A stretch of 42,631 nucleotides of DNA from a virus, in the IMG/VR virus record IMGVR_UViG_3300033182_000933, positions 1 through 42,631 of that record; one strand, written 5' to 3'. The notes beneath the pieces are model-generated. The model did no database searches and had not been told where the DNA came from. It worked only from the letters and a program-made list of their open reading frames with translations. Each line of letters starts with the position of its first letter. The first letter of the stretch is position 1. Below are positions 1-8,493 of this stretch, piece by piece. A program made the translations under genes and the position numbers.

Positions 1-1
1 T

Positions 2-742
2 TGGTCAATACCTGTTCCAAAAGCAGATGCTACATATACACTTCTATCATCAAAAGATAAAGCTGTAAAAGCATTGGAAAATGCTGATAACCCTTATCAA
101 GCAGTTGTAGTTGGGGTTTCAAAAGATGGGACTTTATATTGTGCAGTAGGTGATGTACCATTTAGATATAGTCGTGGTAGATCAAAATATCATGTTTTGG
201 AAGTGACTCCTGAAGGTAATCGCGATTACGATGTAGTATCAACAGCAAGAAAAGCATTGCAAACGTTCAAGAATGTTTCTGCATATTATTTTACTGAATT
301 GGGAAAGACAATTTTGCAACCTGCTAAGGATGATCAACAAAATAATGATGAATTGGTTAAAAGACTAACTGATTTAATCATGAAAGATGCTGAAAAAATG
401 TTTGCTGATTTTAAGAACCAAGCAATAGAAAAGGCAAATCAAAAAATGTTGAGTGGAGATTTTGCTGGTGCCCAAAAAATTATGAGTAAATTTACCCGAT
501 CATACGGTGGTAGAATTACTGATGTCCCACTTGAAGATTTTGTAATTAATCGTTTTTCTGGAAAAAAATTAAGGTTCTACTTGGGGGAAATCATTGCTGG
601 TAAAAAATATGAAAGTTATGATCAAAAAATTATTGATAAAATTTTAAATTCAGCTAATGATAAAGAACTAAAACTTGCTGGAGCTGAATTATTGAGACAA
701 ACTAGAATCAATTTAGTAAACGCTTTTAACGATAATCTGTGA
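2..742 (+). CDS. Unknown protein, 5' end cut by window edge
   Basis: The frame is open from base 2 to the stop at 742, so the true start lies upstream of the window. A TTG at 74 is an internal codon and not a needed start. About 246 residues are visible. The middle, roughly residues 110-175, is rich in Lys, Asp and Gln and probably helical (MKDAEKMFADFKNQ). The N-terminal part reads as beta-rich (YQAVVVGVSKDGTLYC). I see no catalytic motif, signal peptide or membrane segment. It could be a structural or DNA-associated phage protein, but I do not recognise the family. Confidence 0.8.
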   Translation, partial: WSIPVPKADATYTLLSSKDKAVKALENADNPYQAVVVGVSKDGTLYCAVGDVPFRYSRGRSKYHVLEVTPEGNRDYDVVSTARKALQTFKNVSAYYFTELGKTILQPAKDDQQNNDELVKRLTDLIMKDAEKMFADFKNQAIEKANQKMLSGDFAGAQKIMSKFTRSYGGRITDVPLEDFVINRFSGKKLRFYLGEIIAGKKYESYDQKIIDKILNSANDKELKLAGAELLRQTRINLVNAFNDNL

Positions 743-783
743 GATTAGTTGTTGGAGCACTTGGCAAAACTTAGTAAAGAAAA

Positions 784-900
784 ATGATGTGTAACAATCC
801 AGAATGTAAAAATCCACAGTGCGACTGTGAAGACTGTAACTGTTCTGAACAGTCGCCGTGTCCATGTTGCTACGATGATAACCAAGTTAGTGAGGTATGA
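784..900 (+). CDS. 38-aa cysteine-rich mini-protein (metal-binding-like)
   Basis: A short ORF (ATG ATG TGT...TGA) whose stop is followed at once by the ATG of the nuclease gene at 901, so the two are probably translationally coupled. Nine of 38 residues are Cys, in clusters CDCEDCNC and CPCC. This spacing resembles metallothioneins and other small metal-thiolate proteins, although no family was recognised. There is no signal peptide, so it is expected to be cytosolic. Possible roles are zinc or copper binding, or a small zinc-knuckle adaptor; function is inferred from composition only. The ORF is short, but the Cys pattern and the tight junction with the next gene support it. Confidence 0.6.
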   Translation: MMCNNPECKNPQCDCEDCNCSEQSPCPCCYDDNQVSEV

Positions 901-1728
901 ATGAAAACTCTTCTCAATGTATTGTTTGCCTTCATGGTATTCACTCCTGTGTACGCAGGAACCAAAGGTGATGTGTCCAAGACCACTCTCAATGATGTCA
1001 AATCAGTTTTCAATGATGAGAACTGTGATGTGATTCTTCAGGACTATTTCACCACCTGCTACAGTTATGATAAAAAATCACCAGTTGCAGTTTATACTGA
1101 GGTTGAGGGTAAAAAAGTGGCAGGTGAAGGCATTGAGAAGAGACCTTCTTTTTATACCGACAGTCGTCTCCCTGCTGAATACGCAGTGAACACTGAGGAT
1201 TATACCAACACAGGATATGACCGTGGACATTTTGGTGCGTCAGATGCATCATTTGACTGGTCACAAGACTCATTGGAGTCAACCTATAAAATGTCTAATA
1301 TCGTGCCACAGACACCAAGGGCTAACAGATACAAATTTGTAGCTTTGGAGAAACTGGAACGAGAAATGGCAGTGAAACATAAGGTACTAGAAACTCTAAC
1401 TATTGCCTACTGGAATGAACGGCCGAAGAAGATCGGAGATAGTCAACAAAGTGTGCCCTCGGCCTTTGCGAAAGTGTTTTCTGCAAGTGATGGATACCGA
1501 GAGTGTTTCTTTGTGTGGAACAACGATGAGTATGATGCCAAGACGGGTAAAGACCCCTATAGCTACAAAACCGACTGTAAGCAGGTATTTTCTTTGGTCG
1601 GGACAGTAGTGGGTAAGGCAGAAGGTTGGACTGCTCAAGATAGAATTGATCTATTACAGCTCCTTGAGAAATATAAGACAGAGTCTAAATCAAAGGTTAT
1701 TGATCAGATGATTAAACTACTCAAGTAA
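901..1728 (+). CDS. Exported DNA/RNA non-specific endonuclease (DRGH / NUC family)
   Basis: 275 aa. The N-terminus MKTLLNVLFAFMVFTPVYA is a classical signal peptide ending in an AxA-like site (VYA), so the product should reach the periplasm. The catalytic DRGH motif is at about residues 107-110, followed by a conserved Asn region, MSNIVPQTPRAN, at about 131-142. Together these define the beta-beta-alpha metal (His-Me finger) NUC/EndA family, which cuts DNA and RNA using Mg2+. The length is normal for the family. A phage nuclease carrying a signal peptide is unusual. It may degrade DNA entering a second time, salvage nucleotides, or clear extracellular DNA. It follows the Cys-rich mini-gene directly and precedes a nucleotidase-like gene. 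Confidence 0.88.
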   Translation: MKTLLNVLFAFMVFTPVYAGTKGDVSKTTLNDVKSVFNDENCDVILQDYFTTCYSYDKKSPVAVYTEVEGKKVAGEGIEKRPSFYTDSRLPAEYAVNTEDYTNTGYDRGHFGASDASFDWSQDSLESTYKMSNIVPQTPRANRYKFVALEKLEREMAVKHKVLETLTIAYWNERPKKIGDSQQSVPSAFAKVFSASDGYRECFFVWNNDEYDAKTGKDPYSYKTDCKQVFSLVGTVVGKAEGWTAQDRIDLLQLLEKYKTESKSKVIDQMIKLLK

Positions 1729-1735
1729 AGGTTCC

Positions 1736-2257
1736 ATGAAACTGTTCACAGACTTACGAAAACAACTGATAGAGTTTGATTATCCTCAAATCTATTGTGA
1801 TATGGATGGAGTCGTTGCTGACTTCCTCAAATTTACCAAAGACCATTTGGGACATGCCTTCAAGGACAACTCTTGGGCTGAACTCCCATTGGACACCTAC
1901 GCTCAACTTCCACTGATGCCAGATGCAAGAATACTCTGGAACTACATCAGTAAGTTTGACCCCATCATGTTGACTGCGATTCCTAAACCTACCAGAGGAC
2001 CAATCTCATTACAGGCTGGGAAAGACAAGACCGATTGGATGAAGAGACACTTCAACCTCTCACCGAAGGACATGCGAGTAGTCTATCGCCAAGACAAGAA
2101 GAAGTTTGCCAAAGACGGGAGAGATGGAAGACCTAACCTCCTGATTGATGACGATGCTGGTAACATCAAAGAGTTCAAGAATGCTGGTGGACTTGGTATC
2201 GTACATACTAGTGCAGAGTCAACGATTAGAGAACTCAAAAGACTCGGTTATCCGTGA
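1736..2257 (+). CDS. HAD-superfamily 5'(3')-deoxyribonucleotidase-like phosphatase
   Basis: 173 aa. The HAD motif I, YCDMDGVVADF, is near residues 20-30, with both catalytic Asp residues present. Motif II is probably the Ser/Thr in MLTAIPKP, and the motif IV acidic patch is LLIDDDAGNI near residue 136. This pattern fits the NT5C-type nucleotidases found in many phages, which remove phosphate from deoxynucleoside monophosphates. It starts 7 nt after the nuclease gene, so a nuclease plus nucleotidase salvage pair is plausible. It could act on another phosphomonoester. Confidence 0.78.
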   Translation: MKLFTDLRKQLIEFDYPQIYCDMDGVVADFLKFTKDHLGHAFKDNSWAELPLDTYAQLPLMPDARILWNYISKFDPIMLTAIPKPTRGPISLQAGKDKTDWMKRHFNLSPKDMRVVYRQDKKKFAKDGRDGRPNLLIDDDAGNIKEFKNAGGLGIVHTSAESTIRELKRLGYP

Positions 2258-2264
2258 GGTCAAC

Positions 2265-2492
2265 TTGTCTGACATTTTTTCTGAATACCAAAAACTAAAA
2301 GAAGAGCTGCATCGGAAACCTCCAACAGTCTTTGACAGGTATGAGGAACTCCAGAGAGAACTCACTGAGAAGAGACAACAGAGGGAACATGAGGCCCTTG
2401 ATCGTCTTGAGAACTTGATGGAATCTCTAGTACAGGTGCCTGAACCACCTGTTGAAGTGTTGAAGGAGCAACCACAAACAATGACGATGTGA
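2265..2492 (+). CDS. Small coiled-coil protein, TTG start
   Basis: 75 aa. I choose the TTG at 2265 because GTGAGGT lies 4-8 nt upstream and the previous stop is at 2257; the same frame is open further up but only inside the HAD gene. The protein is charged and strongly helical (heptad-like EELQRELTEKRQQREHEALD) with a Pro-rich tail (VQVPEPPVEV). No family recognised. It looks like a small oligomeric adaptor. Confidence 0.6.
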   Translation: MSDIFSEYQKLKEELHRKPPTVFDRYEELQRELTEKRQQREHEALDRLENLMESLVQVPEPPVEVLKEQPQTMTM

Positions 2493-2544
2493 TTGCTTCT
2501 CTGTCTTGGATGGAGCATATCAGTTGAGCTCAATAGGAGAACCT

Positions 2545-2619
2545 ATGGATGAAACCATCATCATATGGATTCTCGGTGTACTCATTTGGATACTCTCATT
2601 TGTCGCACTCACAATCTAA
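2545..2619 (+). CDS. 24-aa single-span membrane peptide
   Basis: A short ORF starting with MDET and followed by one hydrophobic helix (IIIWILGVLIWILSFVALTI). AGGAG lies 6-9 nt before the ATG, and the next gene begins after a 9-nt gap. Such mini-membrane proteins are common in T4-like phages. Function unknown. Confidence 0.5.
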   Translation: MDETIIIWILGVLIWILSFVALTI

Positions 2620-2627
2620 GGAATTCA

Positions 2628-3020
2628 ATGTTGAACTTTACAGACTATCTCAATCTCAATGAAGAAATTACCAAGGCGGACCTAGACCAGATTGAGAAGT
2701 ATGCAGACAAACTATTCGCATCAGTCAATATTGATGTAGAGTTCACAAAACACTTCCTAGATCGTGCGAACGATGAGAGAAACAAGAAACCAATAAACAC
2801 CGCAGAACTTACGAGGCTGTTTAGACAGACCTACAAGAAACATGGGAAGAAAATTCCCCTGCTCGGGCCAGATGCTCAGGCAGTCATCAAGGACATGGAA
2901 ACCGATATCAACATGCCATTTGTTTTGGCAGTGGATCGTAATGGAATGCTTGACTTGGTTGCAAAGACTATCATGAGGAAAAAGAATTTCAAAACATCTA
3001 ACACGGAGTTGACTGTATGA
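2628..3020 (+). CDS. Conserved small phage protein, unknown function
   Basis: 130 aa. The ATG at 2628 is preceded by AAGGAATTCA, a good ribosome site, so I prefer it to an upstream in-frame start inside the previous gene. The sequence begins MLNFTDYLNLNEEITKADLD and ends with NMPFVLAVDRNGMLDLVAK and a basic tail. From memory, proteins with this C-terminal pattern occur in marine T4-like phages, without a known role. No membrane segment or catalytic motif is obvious. The stop overlaps the next start by 4 nt. Confidence 0.75.
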   Translation: MLNFTDYLNLNEEITKADLDQIEKYADKLFASVNIDVEFTKHFLDRANDERNKKPINTAELTRLFRQTYKKHGKKIPLLGPDAQAVIKDMETDINMPFVLAVDRNGMLDLVAKTIMRKKNFKTSNTELTV

Positions 3021-3310
3021 ACAGGCAAGAAATGAAGGATTGGATCGTAATGTTTTTGGCCTTGGGATTGATGGTGTTGTTATTCATCATCACACTGGGT
3101 GACTTTTGGCTGTCAATGGAGACAGGCCGGGCAGCAAACAAAGACATTATCAATCTCCTCTCTATGGCTATCACTGGTATCGTTGGTATTGTTGCTGGTT
3201 TCATCTCTGGCAAGAATGCAGCAGACGAGGCAAAGAACAAGGCCAAAGAAGTTGAAACCCAAAACAAAGCAGTCCAAGACGCATTGAATACACCAACACC
3301 GAAAGCATAG
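3017..3310 (+). CDS. Small two-span membrane protein (holin-like in size)
   Basis: 97 aa, overlapping the previous gene by 4 nt (ATGA). Two hydrophobic helices are visible: WIVMFLALGLMVLLFIITLG (about residues 9-28) and LSMAITGIVGIVAGFISG (about 47-64). A charged, Lys-rich helical tail of about 30 residues follows. The size and hairpin topology are compatible with a holin, but no lysis gene is adjacent, so this remains an inference. Confidence 0.72.
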   Translation: MNRQEMKDWIVMFLALGLMVLLFIITLGDFWLSMETGRAANKDIINLLSMAITGIVGIVAGFISGKNAADEAKNKAKEVETQNKAVQDALNTPTPKA

Positions 3311-3321
3311 AAAGGAATTAG

Positions 3322-4359
3322 ATGAAGCTGAACGATTTCGGCTACACTTCAGTAGACAGTTTACAGTCCCTGACTGATGCTGTACAACAAGTATTAGGTG
3401 GCCAAGAAGAGACCCAACAGTTAGACGAGAAACTCATCATGTACAACCAAGGCAAGAGATACGGGCAGATCGTGTTCTTGGCTGGAGGTGCAGGTTCAGG
3501 TAAAGGGTTCGCGATCAAGAACTTCATGGAACCAGAAAAGTTCAAGATCCGTGATGTGGACGAGTGGAAGAAGGCTTTTCTCAAGATGGCTGAGTACAAA
3601 GACAAATATGCCGAACTTCGTGGTCTGAATCTAAGAACACCAGAGGATGTCTTCAAACTCCATATGTTCGTGAAAAAATTGGGAATAAAAGACAAGACTC
3701 TTGACCTGATGTTGGCTAACGCAAAGAACCCTGAGACACTGCCAAACATCATCTTTGACATTACCTTCAAAGACGTTGATGACATCTCGGGTGTGATACC
3801 TCAGCTACTGGCTGCTGGGTACAAACCAGAGAACATTCACTTGACGTGGGTGTTGACCAATTATAGAGTTGCTGTGAAGAACAATGCTGAAAGAGAAAGA
3901 GTAGTCCCCGAGGATATTCTGTTGGGTACACACGAAGGTGCTGCTGACAATATGTACAGTGTTATCGGTGGCAAAATTCCATACGGAGTGAATGGTGCGG
4001 TGAGAGTGATTCTGAACAACAGAGAGAATACCATTCCTTATCTGGACGCCAACAATAAACCGATGAAGGCCAAAAATAAAGTGAAGAAGACCAAAGACGG
4101 TGAAGACGGCGAGATTCAGGTGCTTGACTTTACTTATCTCACGCTGAAACCCGAAGGGAAGCCACCTCTTTCTGCCGCTGATGTGAAGAAACAGGTGTAC
4201 TACTGGATCATCAATAACATTCCGAAGACCAAGGGGACCAAAGGATTGTTCATGATTCGTAGCGAATACCAGACTACCGATGCTGAACAGGCAGCAAAGA
4301 AGAAAGATCCCAGTACCTTTGGTGTTGGTAGAAGGATTGCTACAAGACTAGGAAAATAA
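3322..4359 (+). CDS. P-loop NTPase / predicted kinase
   Basis: 345 aa. A Walker A motif (GGAGSGKG) sits at about residues 56-63 after a hydrophobic strand (IVFLA), and a possible Walker B strand is NIIFDITF near residue 149. The architecture resembles small-molecule or zeta-toxin-like P-loop kinases of T4-like phages, but the substrate is unknown. The C-terminal part is basic (KKTKDGEDGE). A consensus-like promoter lies immediately downstream, so this gene closes its operon. Confidence 0.75.
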   Translation: MKLNDFGYTSVDSLQSLTDAVQQVLGGQEETQQLDEKLIMYNQGKRYGQIVFLAGGAGSGKGFAIKNFMEPEKFKIRDVDEWKKAFLKMAEYKDKYAELRGLNLRTPEDVFKLHMFVKKLGIKDKTLDLMLANAKNPETLPNIIFDITFKDVDDISGVIPQLLAAGYKPENIHLTWVLTNYRVAVKNNAERERVVPEDILLGTHEGAADNMYSVIGGKIPYGVNGAVRVILNNRENTIPYLDANNKPMKAKNKVKKTKDGEDGEIQVLDFTYLTLKPEGKPPLSAADVKKQVYYWIINNIPKTKGTKGLFMIRSEYQTTDAEQAAKKKDPSTFGVGRRIATRLGK

Positions 4360-4362
4360 TAC

Positions 4363-4422
4363 TTGACTTTTCCTGTGAATTTGATACTATAATCATGTGG
4401 GGTCTCTCTGTGTTGACCCCAC
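4363..4422 (+). promoter_or_regulatory. Promoter plus hairpin leader
   Basis: TTGACT at 4363 and a TACTAT -10 region at 4385 (spacer about 16, weaker than the other copies). The transcript would begin near a perfect 8-bp hairpin, GTGGGGTC at 4397-4404 pairing with GACCCCAC at 4415-4422. Same layout as the other promoter-hairpin modules in the window. It drives the long primase-thyX-nrdJ operon. Confidence 0.7.
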
Positions 4423-4453
4423 TATGATTCACCCACTTCCAAATGGAGACATC

Positions 4454-4615
4454 ATGTCTGATCGTGATAGAGAGAACGCACGAGGGACTCCCGTTAAGAC
4501 CCTTGAAGATTTATTTAGAGAAGGTGAAATAGGTGAATTTGATCATCTGAAAGAGTTGTCGGATGACAAATATACCGTTCCCACCCCCGAAAAAGAAGAC
4601 AACAAAGGAAACTAA
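4454..4615 (+). CDS. Small acidic protein, unknown
   Basis: 53 aa, acidic (MSDRDRENARG..., LEDLFREGEIGEFDHLKE). I choose the ATG at 4454 over an in-frame ATG at 4397, because 4397 falls in the leader hairpin and GGAGACATC precedes 4454. First gene of the replication operon. No family recognised. Confidence 0.6.
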   Translation: MSDRDRENARGTPVKTLEDLFREGEIGEFDHLKELSDDKYTVPTPEKEDNKGN

Positions 4616-4638
4616 ACCACCCCATTGAAATTATCGTT

Positions 4639-5655
4639 ATGAGTCTAATCTTAGACACCAAGTACATCAACTTGCTGTCGCCACGATTGGATAGGTACAA
4701 GAGAGTCCGAGACTATCTCTGGAACTTTCGGTGCCCTATCTGTGGTGACAGTCATACCTCAAAGTCCAAGGCTCGGGGATACGTCTACCGTAAGAAGTCG
4801 GATCTGTTCTACAAGTGTCATAACTGTAGTGCAGGGATGTCTTTGGGTAATCTAGTCAAGGAACTGGACCCTAACCTTTACAACGAATATGTCTTAGAAC
4901 GATACAAGACTGGTGAGACGGGTAAGAGAAAGACCAAGGAACCAGACTTCAAGTTTGAGGCACCAAAGTTTGTACCCAAACCGATAGACATTGGTCTCCC
5001 CTCCATTGAAGAACTGGAAAACGGCCATTTTGCCAAAGTCTACGTAGAAAAACGAGCCATTCCGACAAAATTCAGGAAGAGGTTATTTTTCTCTGACGAC
5101 TTCCGTCAGTGGGCTATGAGAGTATCTGAAGTGGATTACTCTAGTCTAATGAAAGAAGAACCACGGTTGGTGATTCCGTTCTTTGACCAGAAGGGTCTCC
5201 TTATCGGTGCACAGGGTAGGGCACTGGGTAAGTCTCAGTTGAGGTATGTGACAATCAAAATACATGAAGACTCTCAGAAACTTTTTGGTCTGGAACGGTG
5301 GAAACCAGAGGACCATACATATGTCGTGGAGGGACCGATTGACTCCCTCTTCCTTCCGAACTGTATTGCCATGGCAGGTGCTGACGGAAGTGATCTAGAC
5401 CAACTCCTAGACAAATCCAATACCACAATCGTACTTGACAACGAACCAAGAAACTTGGAGATCATCAAGAGAATGGAGGCATTACTCTCTGCTGGATGGA
5501 GTGTTTGTGTGTGGTCGGAACGAATAAAACACAAGGATATCAATGACATGATTCTAAACGGTATGGACATTGATGAAATAGTTGACATGATAAATAAGAA
5601 TACCCATTCAGGATTGGAGGGCCAATGGCAAGTGAAAAGTTGGAAGAGAATCTAG
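4639..5655 (+). CDS. DNA primase, T4 gp61-like
   Basis: 338 aa, close to T4 gp61 (342 aa). The N-terminal zinc ribbon is CPICGDS (about residue 32) with the second pair at YKCHNC (about 60). A TOPRIM-type catalytic core follows, with YVVEGPIDSLFLP near 230, the acidic loop IVLDNEPRN near 264, and KDINDM near 300. It should make RNA primers for lagging-strand synthesis together with a gp41-like helicase encoded elsewhere. Its last 31 nt overlap thyX, tying primer synthesis to dTMP supply in one transcript. Confidence 0.9.
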   Translation: MSLILDTKYINLLSPRLDRYKRVRDYLWNFRCPICGDSHTSKSKARGYVYRKKSDLFYKCHNCSAGMSLGNLVKELDPNLYNEYVLERYKTGETGKRKTKEPDFKFEAPKFVPKPIDIGLPSIEELENGHFAKVYVEKRAIPTKFRKRLFFSDDFRQWAMRVSEVDYSSLMKEEPRLVIPFFDQKGLLIGAQGRALGKSQLRYVTIKIHEDSQKLFGLERWKPEDHTYVVEGPIDSLFLPNCIAMAGADGSDLDQLLDKSNTTIVLDNEPRNLEIIKRMEALLSAGWSVCVWSERIKHKDINDMILNGMDIDEIVDMINKNTHSGLEGQWQVKSWKRI

Positions 5656-6530
5656 TACAGGTTCATGAACACGGGTTTGTGAAGTTAGTGGAGGTCATGG
5701 GAAGTGACCAAGAAGTAGAGAATGCTGCTAGACTTAGTTATGGGACAGGAACACGAAAGGTATCCCAAACACGAAACCTCATTCGTTACCTAGTAAGACA
5801 CAAACACACCTCACCCCTTGAGATGTGCGAGGTCAAGTTCCATTTGAAGTTACCAATTTTCGTAATGAGACAACTGGTCAGACATAGGACTGCAAGTCTA
5901 AATGAGTACAGTGGACGTTACTCTATCATGAGTGATGAGTTCTATGTACCCGAACCAGATTACCTCCAGAAACAATCAAGCACAAATAATCAGGGTAGAG
6001 AAGGCTCTCTATCGGACAAATCAGGCAAACTGCAGTATGAGTTCAACAGACTCCATGATAATGCACACATGACCTATCAGAATCTGTTGGACGAAGACCT
6101 AACGAGGGAACTTGCTCGTGGTGTATTACCTGTGACCAACTACACAGAATGTGTCTGGAAGATTGACCTACACAACTTCTTTCACTTCTGTAAACTGAGA
6201 ATGGACTCACACGCCCAGAGGGAAATTCAAGACTTTGCAAAGGCTATGTATGAACTGGTCAAACCGAAGTTTCCTATCTGTTGTGAGGCATTTGAGGACT
6301 ATGTGGTTGGAGCGGTGACCTTCACTCGGTCGGAGATGAAATTTCTCCGAGAGTGGGTTATTGGTGATTTCGCCAATGCAGAAGGATGGGAAGACTATCT
6401 ACATGATGCCTACAATGAGCAAGACCAAGAAGCACTGACTCTTGCTGAATCCGAAACCCGATTGTGCGAAGAATATGGACTCTCTAAACGAGAACTTTCA
6501 GAACTAAAAGACAAGATTGGAGTAAAATGA
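5625..6530 (+). CDS. thyX: Flavin-dependent thymidylate synthase ThyX
   Basis: 301 aa. The ThyX signature RHRTASLNEYSGRYS begins near residue 86 (RHRxxSxxxxSxR), and the preceding region SPLEMCEVKFHLKLPIFV is typical. It converts dUMP to dTMP using methylene-tetrahydrofolate, NADPH and FAD. The start overlaps the primase gene and the stop overlaps nrdJ by 4 nt (ATGA), so dTMP synthesis and ribonucleotide reduction are coupled. It is somewhat longer than many bacterial ThyX proteins (about 220-250 aa), with an extra C-terminal helical extension. Confidence 0.93.
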   Translation: MASEKLEENLVQVHEHGFVKLVEVMGSDQEVENAARLSYGTGTRKVSQTRNLIRYLVRHKHTSPLEMCEVKFHLKLPIFVMRQLVRHRTASLNEYSGRYSIMSDEFYVPEPDYLQKQSSTNNQGREGSLSDKSGKLQYEFNRLHDNAHMTYQNLLDEDLTRELARGVLPVTNYTECVWKIDLHNFFHFCKLRMDSHAQREIQDFAKAMYELVKPKFPICCEAFEDYVVGAVTFTRSEMKFLREWVIGDFANAEGWEDYLHDAYNEQDQEALTLAESETRLCEEYGLSKRELSELKDKIGVK

Positions 6531-8485
6531 GACTACCTACCACATACCAAGAGTACATTCACCTTTCCCGATACGCACGATGGGATTATACCAATCAGAG
6601 AAGAGAAACATGGGATGAGACTGTACAACGGTATTTCAACTTCTTTCAAGAGTGGTTGAAAGAGAAACACGATTACGATCTAGTCAATGGACAACGAGCA
6701 GAACTTGAGAACTCAGTCAAGGCACTCAAAGTCATGCCATCTATGCGATGTCTGATGACGGCTGGTGAAGCCCTGAGAAAAGAGAACGTCGCAGGATATA
6801 ACTGTAGTTACATCAAAGTGGACTCTCCACGGTCTTTTGACGAAATCCTGTACGTATTGATGAACGGTACAGGTGTGGGGTTTAGTGTAGAAGAGGAATA
6901 CACTTCTAAACTTCCAGCCGTACCAGAAGAGCTTTATGATACCGATACAACCATTGTTGTGGCTGACTCCAAGTTGGGTTGGGCAAAAGCATACAAAGAA
7001 CTGGTAGGTATGTTGTATGCAGGTGCAGTACCACAGTGGGATGTGTCCAAGGTAAGACCAGCAGGTGCTCCTCTGAAGACTTTTGGTGGTCGTGCATCTG
7101 GCCCTCAGCCGTTGGTGGACTTGTTCCAATTCACAGTGGAAACTTTCAAAAACTCAACGGGCCGAAAGTTGAAACCGATTGAGTGTCATGATATCGTGTG
7201 TAAGGTGGCTGAGATTGTTGTGGTTGGTGGTGTAAGACGATCTGCCCTGATCTCTCTATCTAACCTGAATGACGGAGAGATGCGATACGCAAAGTCTGGG
7301 TCTTGGTGGGAGAACAACGTACAACGGGCCCTGGCAAACAACTCTGTCAACTACAAAGAGAAACCAGACGTTGGAACCTTCATGCGAGAGTGGTTATCAC
7401 TGTATGACTCCAAGTCAGGTGAACGAGGAATCTACAACGGTGCAGCAGCACGTAAAGCAGTGGAGAGACTAAATGAACGATATAGAGGAGATGATGGTGA
7501 GTTTGTTACCCGAAGAACTCCAAAGGACGACTTTGGGACAAATCCGTGCTCTGAGATCATACTCAGGTCCAGAGAATTTTGCAATCTATCTGAAGTCGTT
7601 GTCAGAGCCGATGACACTATCCAGTCTCTCAAAGACAAAGTTAGGGTTGCAACTATCCTTGGAACATTTCAATCAACCCTTACCGACTTCAAATACCTCA
7701 GTAAAGAGTGGAAACGAAACTGTGATGAGGAACGACTCCTTGGAGTTTCTCTTACTGGAATAATGGACAACAATCTAACTAATGGTAAGGTTGGAATGGA
7801 CAAACTCGCAGAGGTATTAGAGGAGCTCAGAAATGTTGCATATCAGACAAACTGTGAATGGGCAGACCGTTTGGGTATTCCCCGATCAGCTGCAATCACT
7901 TGTGTCAAACCGAGTGGCACGGTCTCACAGCTGGTTGACTCTGCATCAGGAATTCACGCTCGTCACAATCCATACTATATAAGAACAGTAAGAGCGGACA
8001 ATAAAGACCCACTATGTCAGATGATGAAGGAGCAAGGGTTTCCTTATGAGCCCGATGTGACCAAACCAGACCATACAACTGTCTTCAGTTTTCCAATGAA
8101 ATCACCAGAGGGTGCTGTGTGCAGAATGGATATGACTGCACTGGAACAGTTGGAACTCTGGAAGGTCTACCAAGAACAGTGGTGTGAACACAAGCCTTCT
8201 GTCACCATTTCGGTGAAAGAACATGAATGGGTTGAAGTTGCATCATGGGTATACGAGAACTTTGACAACATCAGTGGAATTTCATTCCTACCCTTTTCCG
8301 AACACACCTATCGGCAGGCCCCGTATCAGGACTGTACCGAACAGGAGTATTTGGAAGCATTGGAACTGATGCCTGAAACCGTGGATTGGAGTAAATTGTC
8401 CGATTATGAATCCAAAGACTACACCGCAGGTTCTCAGGAATTGGCTTGTTCTGCTGGAGGCTGTGAGGTGGTAGACCTAACCTAA
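6527..8485 (+). CDS. nrdJ: Class II (adenosylcobalamin-dependent) ribonucleotide reductase
   Basis: 652 aa. The active-site Cys is in YNCSYIKV (about residue 92). The radical-site loop NPCSEIILRSREFCNLSE is at about 339-356. The C-terminal redox pair is in ACSAGGCEVVDL (about 640). There is no NrdB-like partner or glycyl-radical motif (RVxGY), so it fits the single-chain B12-dependent class, near the size of the monomeric triphosphate reductases. It supplies deoxynucleotides in the cytosol without oxygen dependence, but requires host cobalamin. It is coupled to thyX by a 4-nt overlap. Confidence 0.92.
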   Translation: MRLPTTYQEYIHLSRYARWDYTNQRRETWDETVQRYFNFFQEWLKEKHDYDLVNGQRAELENSVKALKVMPSMRCLMTAGEALRKENVAGYNCSYIKVDSPRSFDEILYVLMNGTGVGFSVEEEYTSKLPAVPEELYDTDTTIVVADSKLGWAKAYKELVGMLYAGAVPQWDVSKVRPAGAPLKTFGGRASGPQPLVDLFQFTVETFKNSTGRKLKPIECHDIVCKVAEIVVVGGVRRSALISLSNLNDGEMRYAKSGSWWENNVQRALANNSVNYKEKPDVGTFMREWLSLYDSKSGERGIYNGAAARKAVERLNERYRGDDGEFVTRRTPKDDFGTNPCSEIILRSREFCNLSEVVVRADDTIQSLKDKVRVATILGTFQSTLTDFKYLSKEWKRNCDEERLLGVSLTGIMDNNLTNGKVGMDKLAEVLEELRNVAYQTNCEWADRLGIPRSAAITCVKPSGTVSQLVDSASGIHARHNPYYIRTVRADNKDPLCQMMKEQGFPYEPDVTKPDHTTVFSFPMKSPEGAVCRMDMTALEQLELWKVYQEQWCEHKPSVTISVKEHEWVEVASWVYENFDNISGISFLPFSEHTYRQAPYQDCTEQEYLEALELMPETVDWSKLSDYESKDYTAGSQELACSAGGCEVVDLT

Positions 8486-8493
8486 AGGCACGA

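Noticed and set aside
3017-3310. Firm holin call
   Set aside because: Two spans and a charged tail fit, but there is no adjacent endolysin or spanin; kept only as a possibility.
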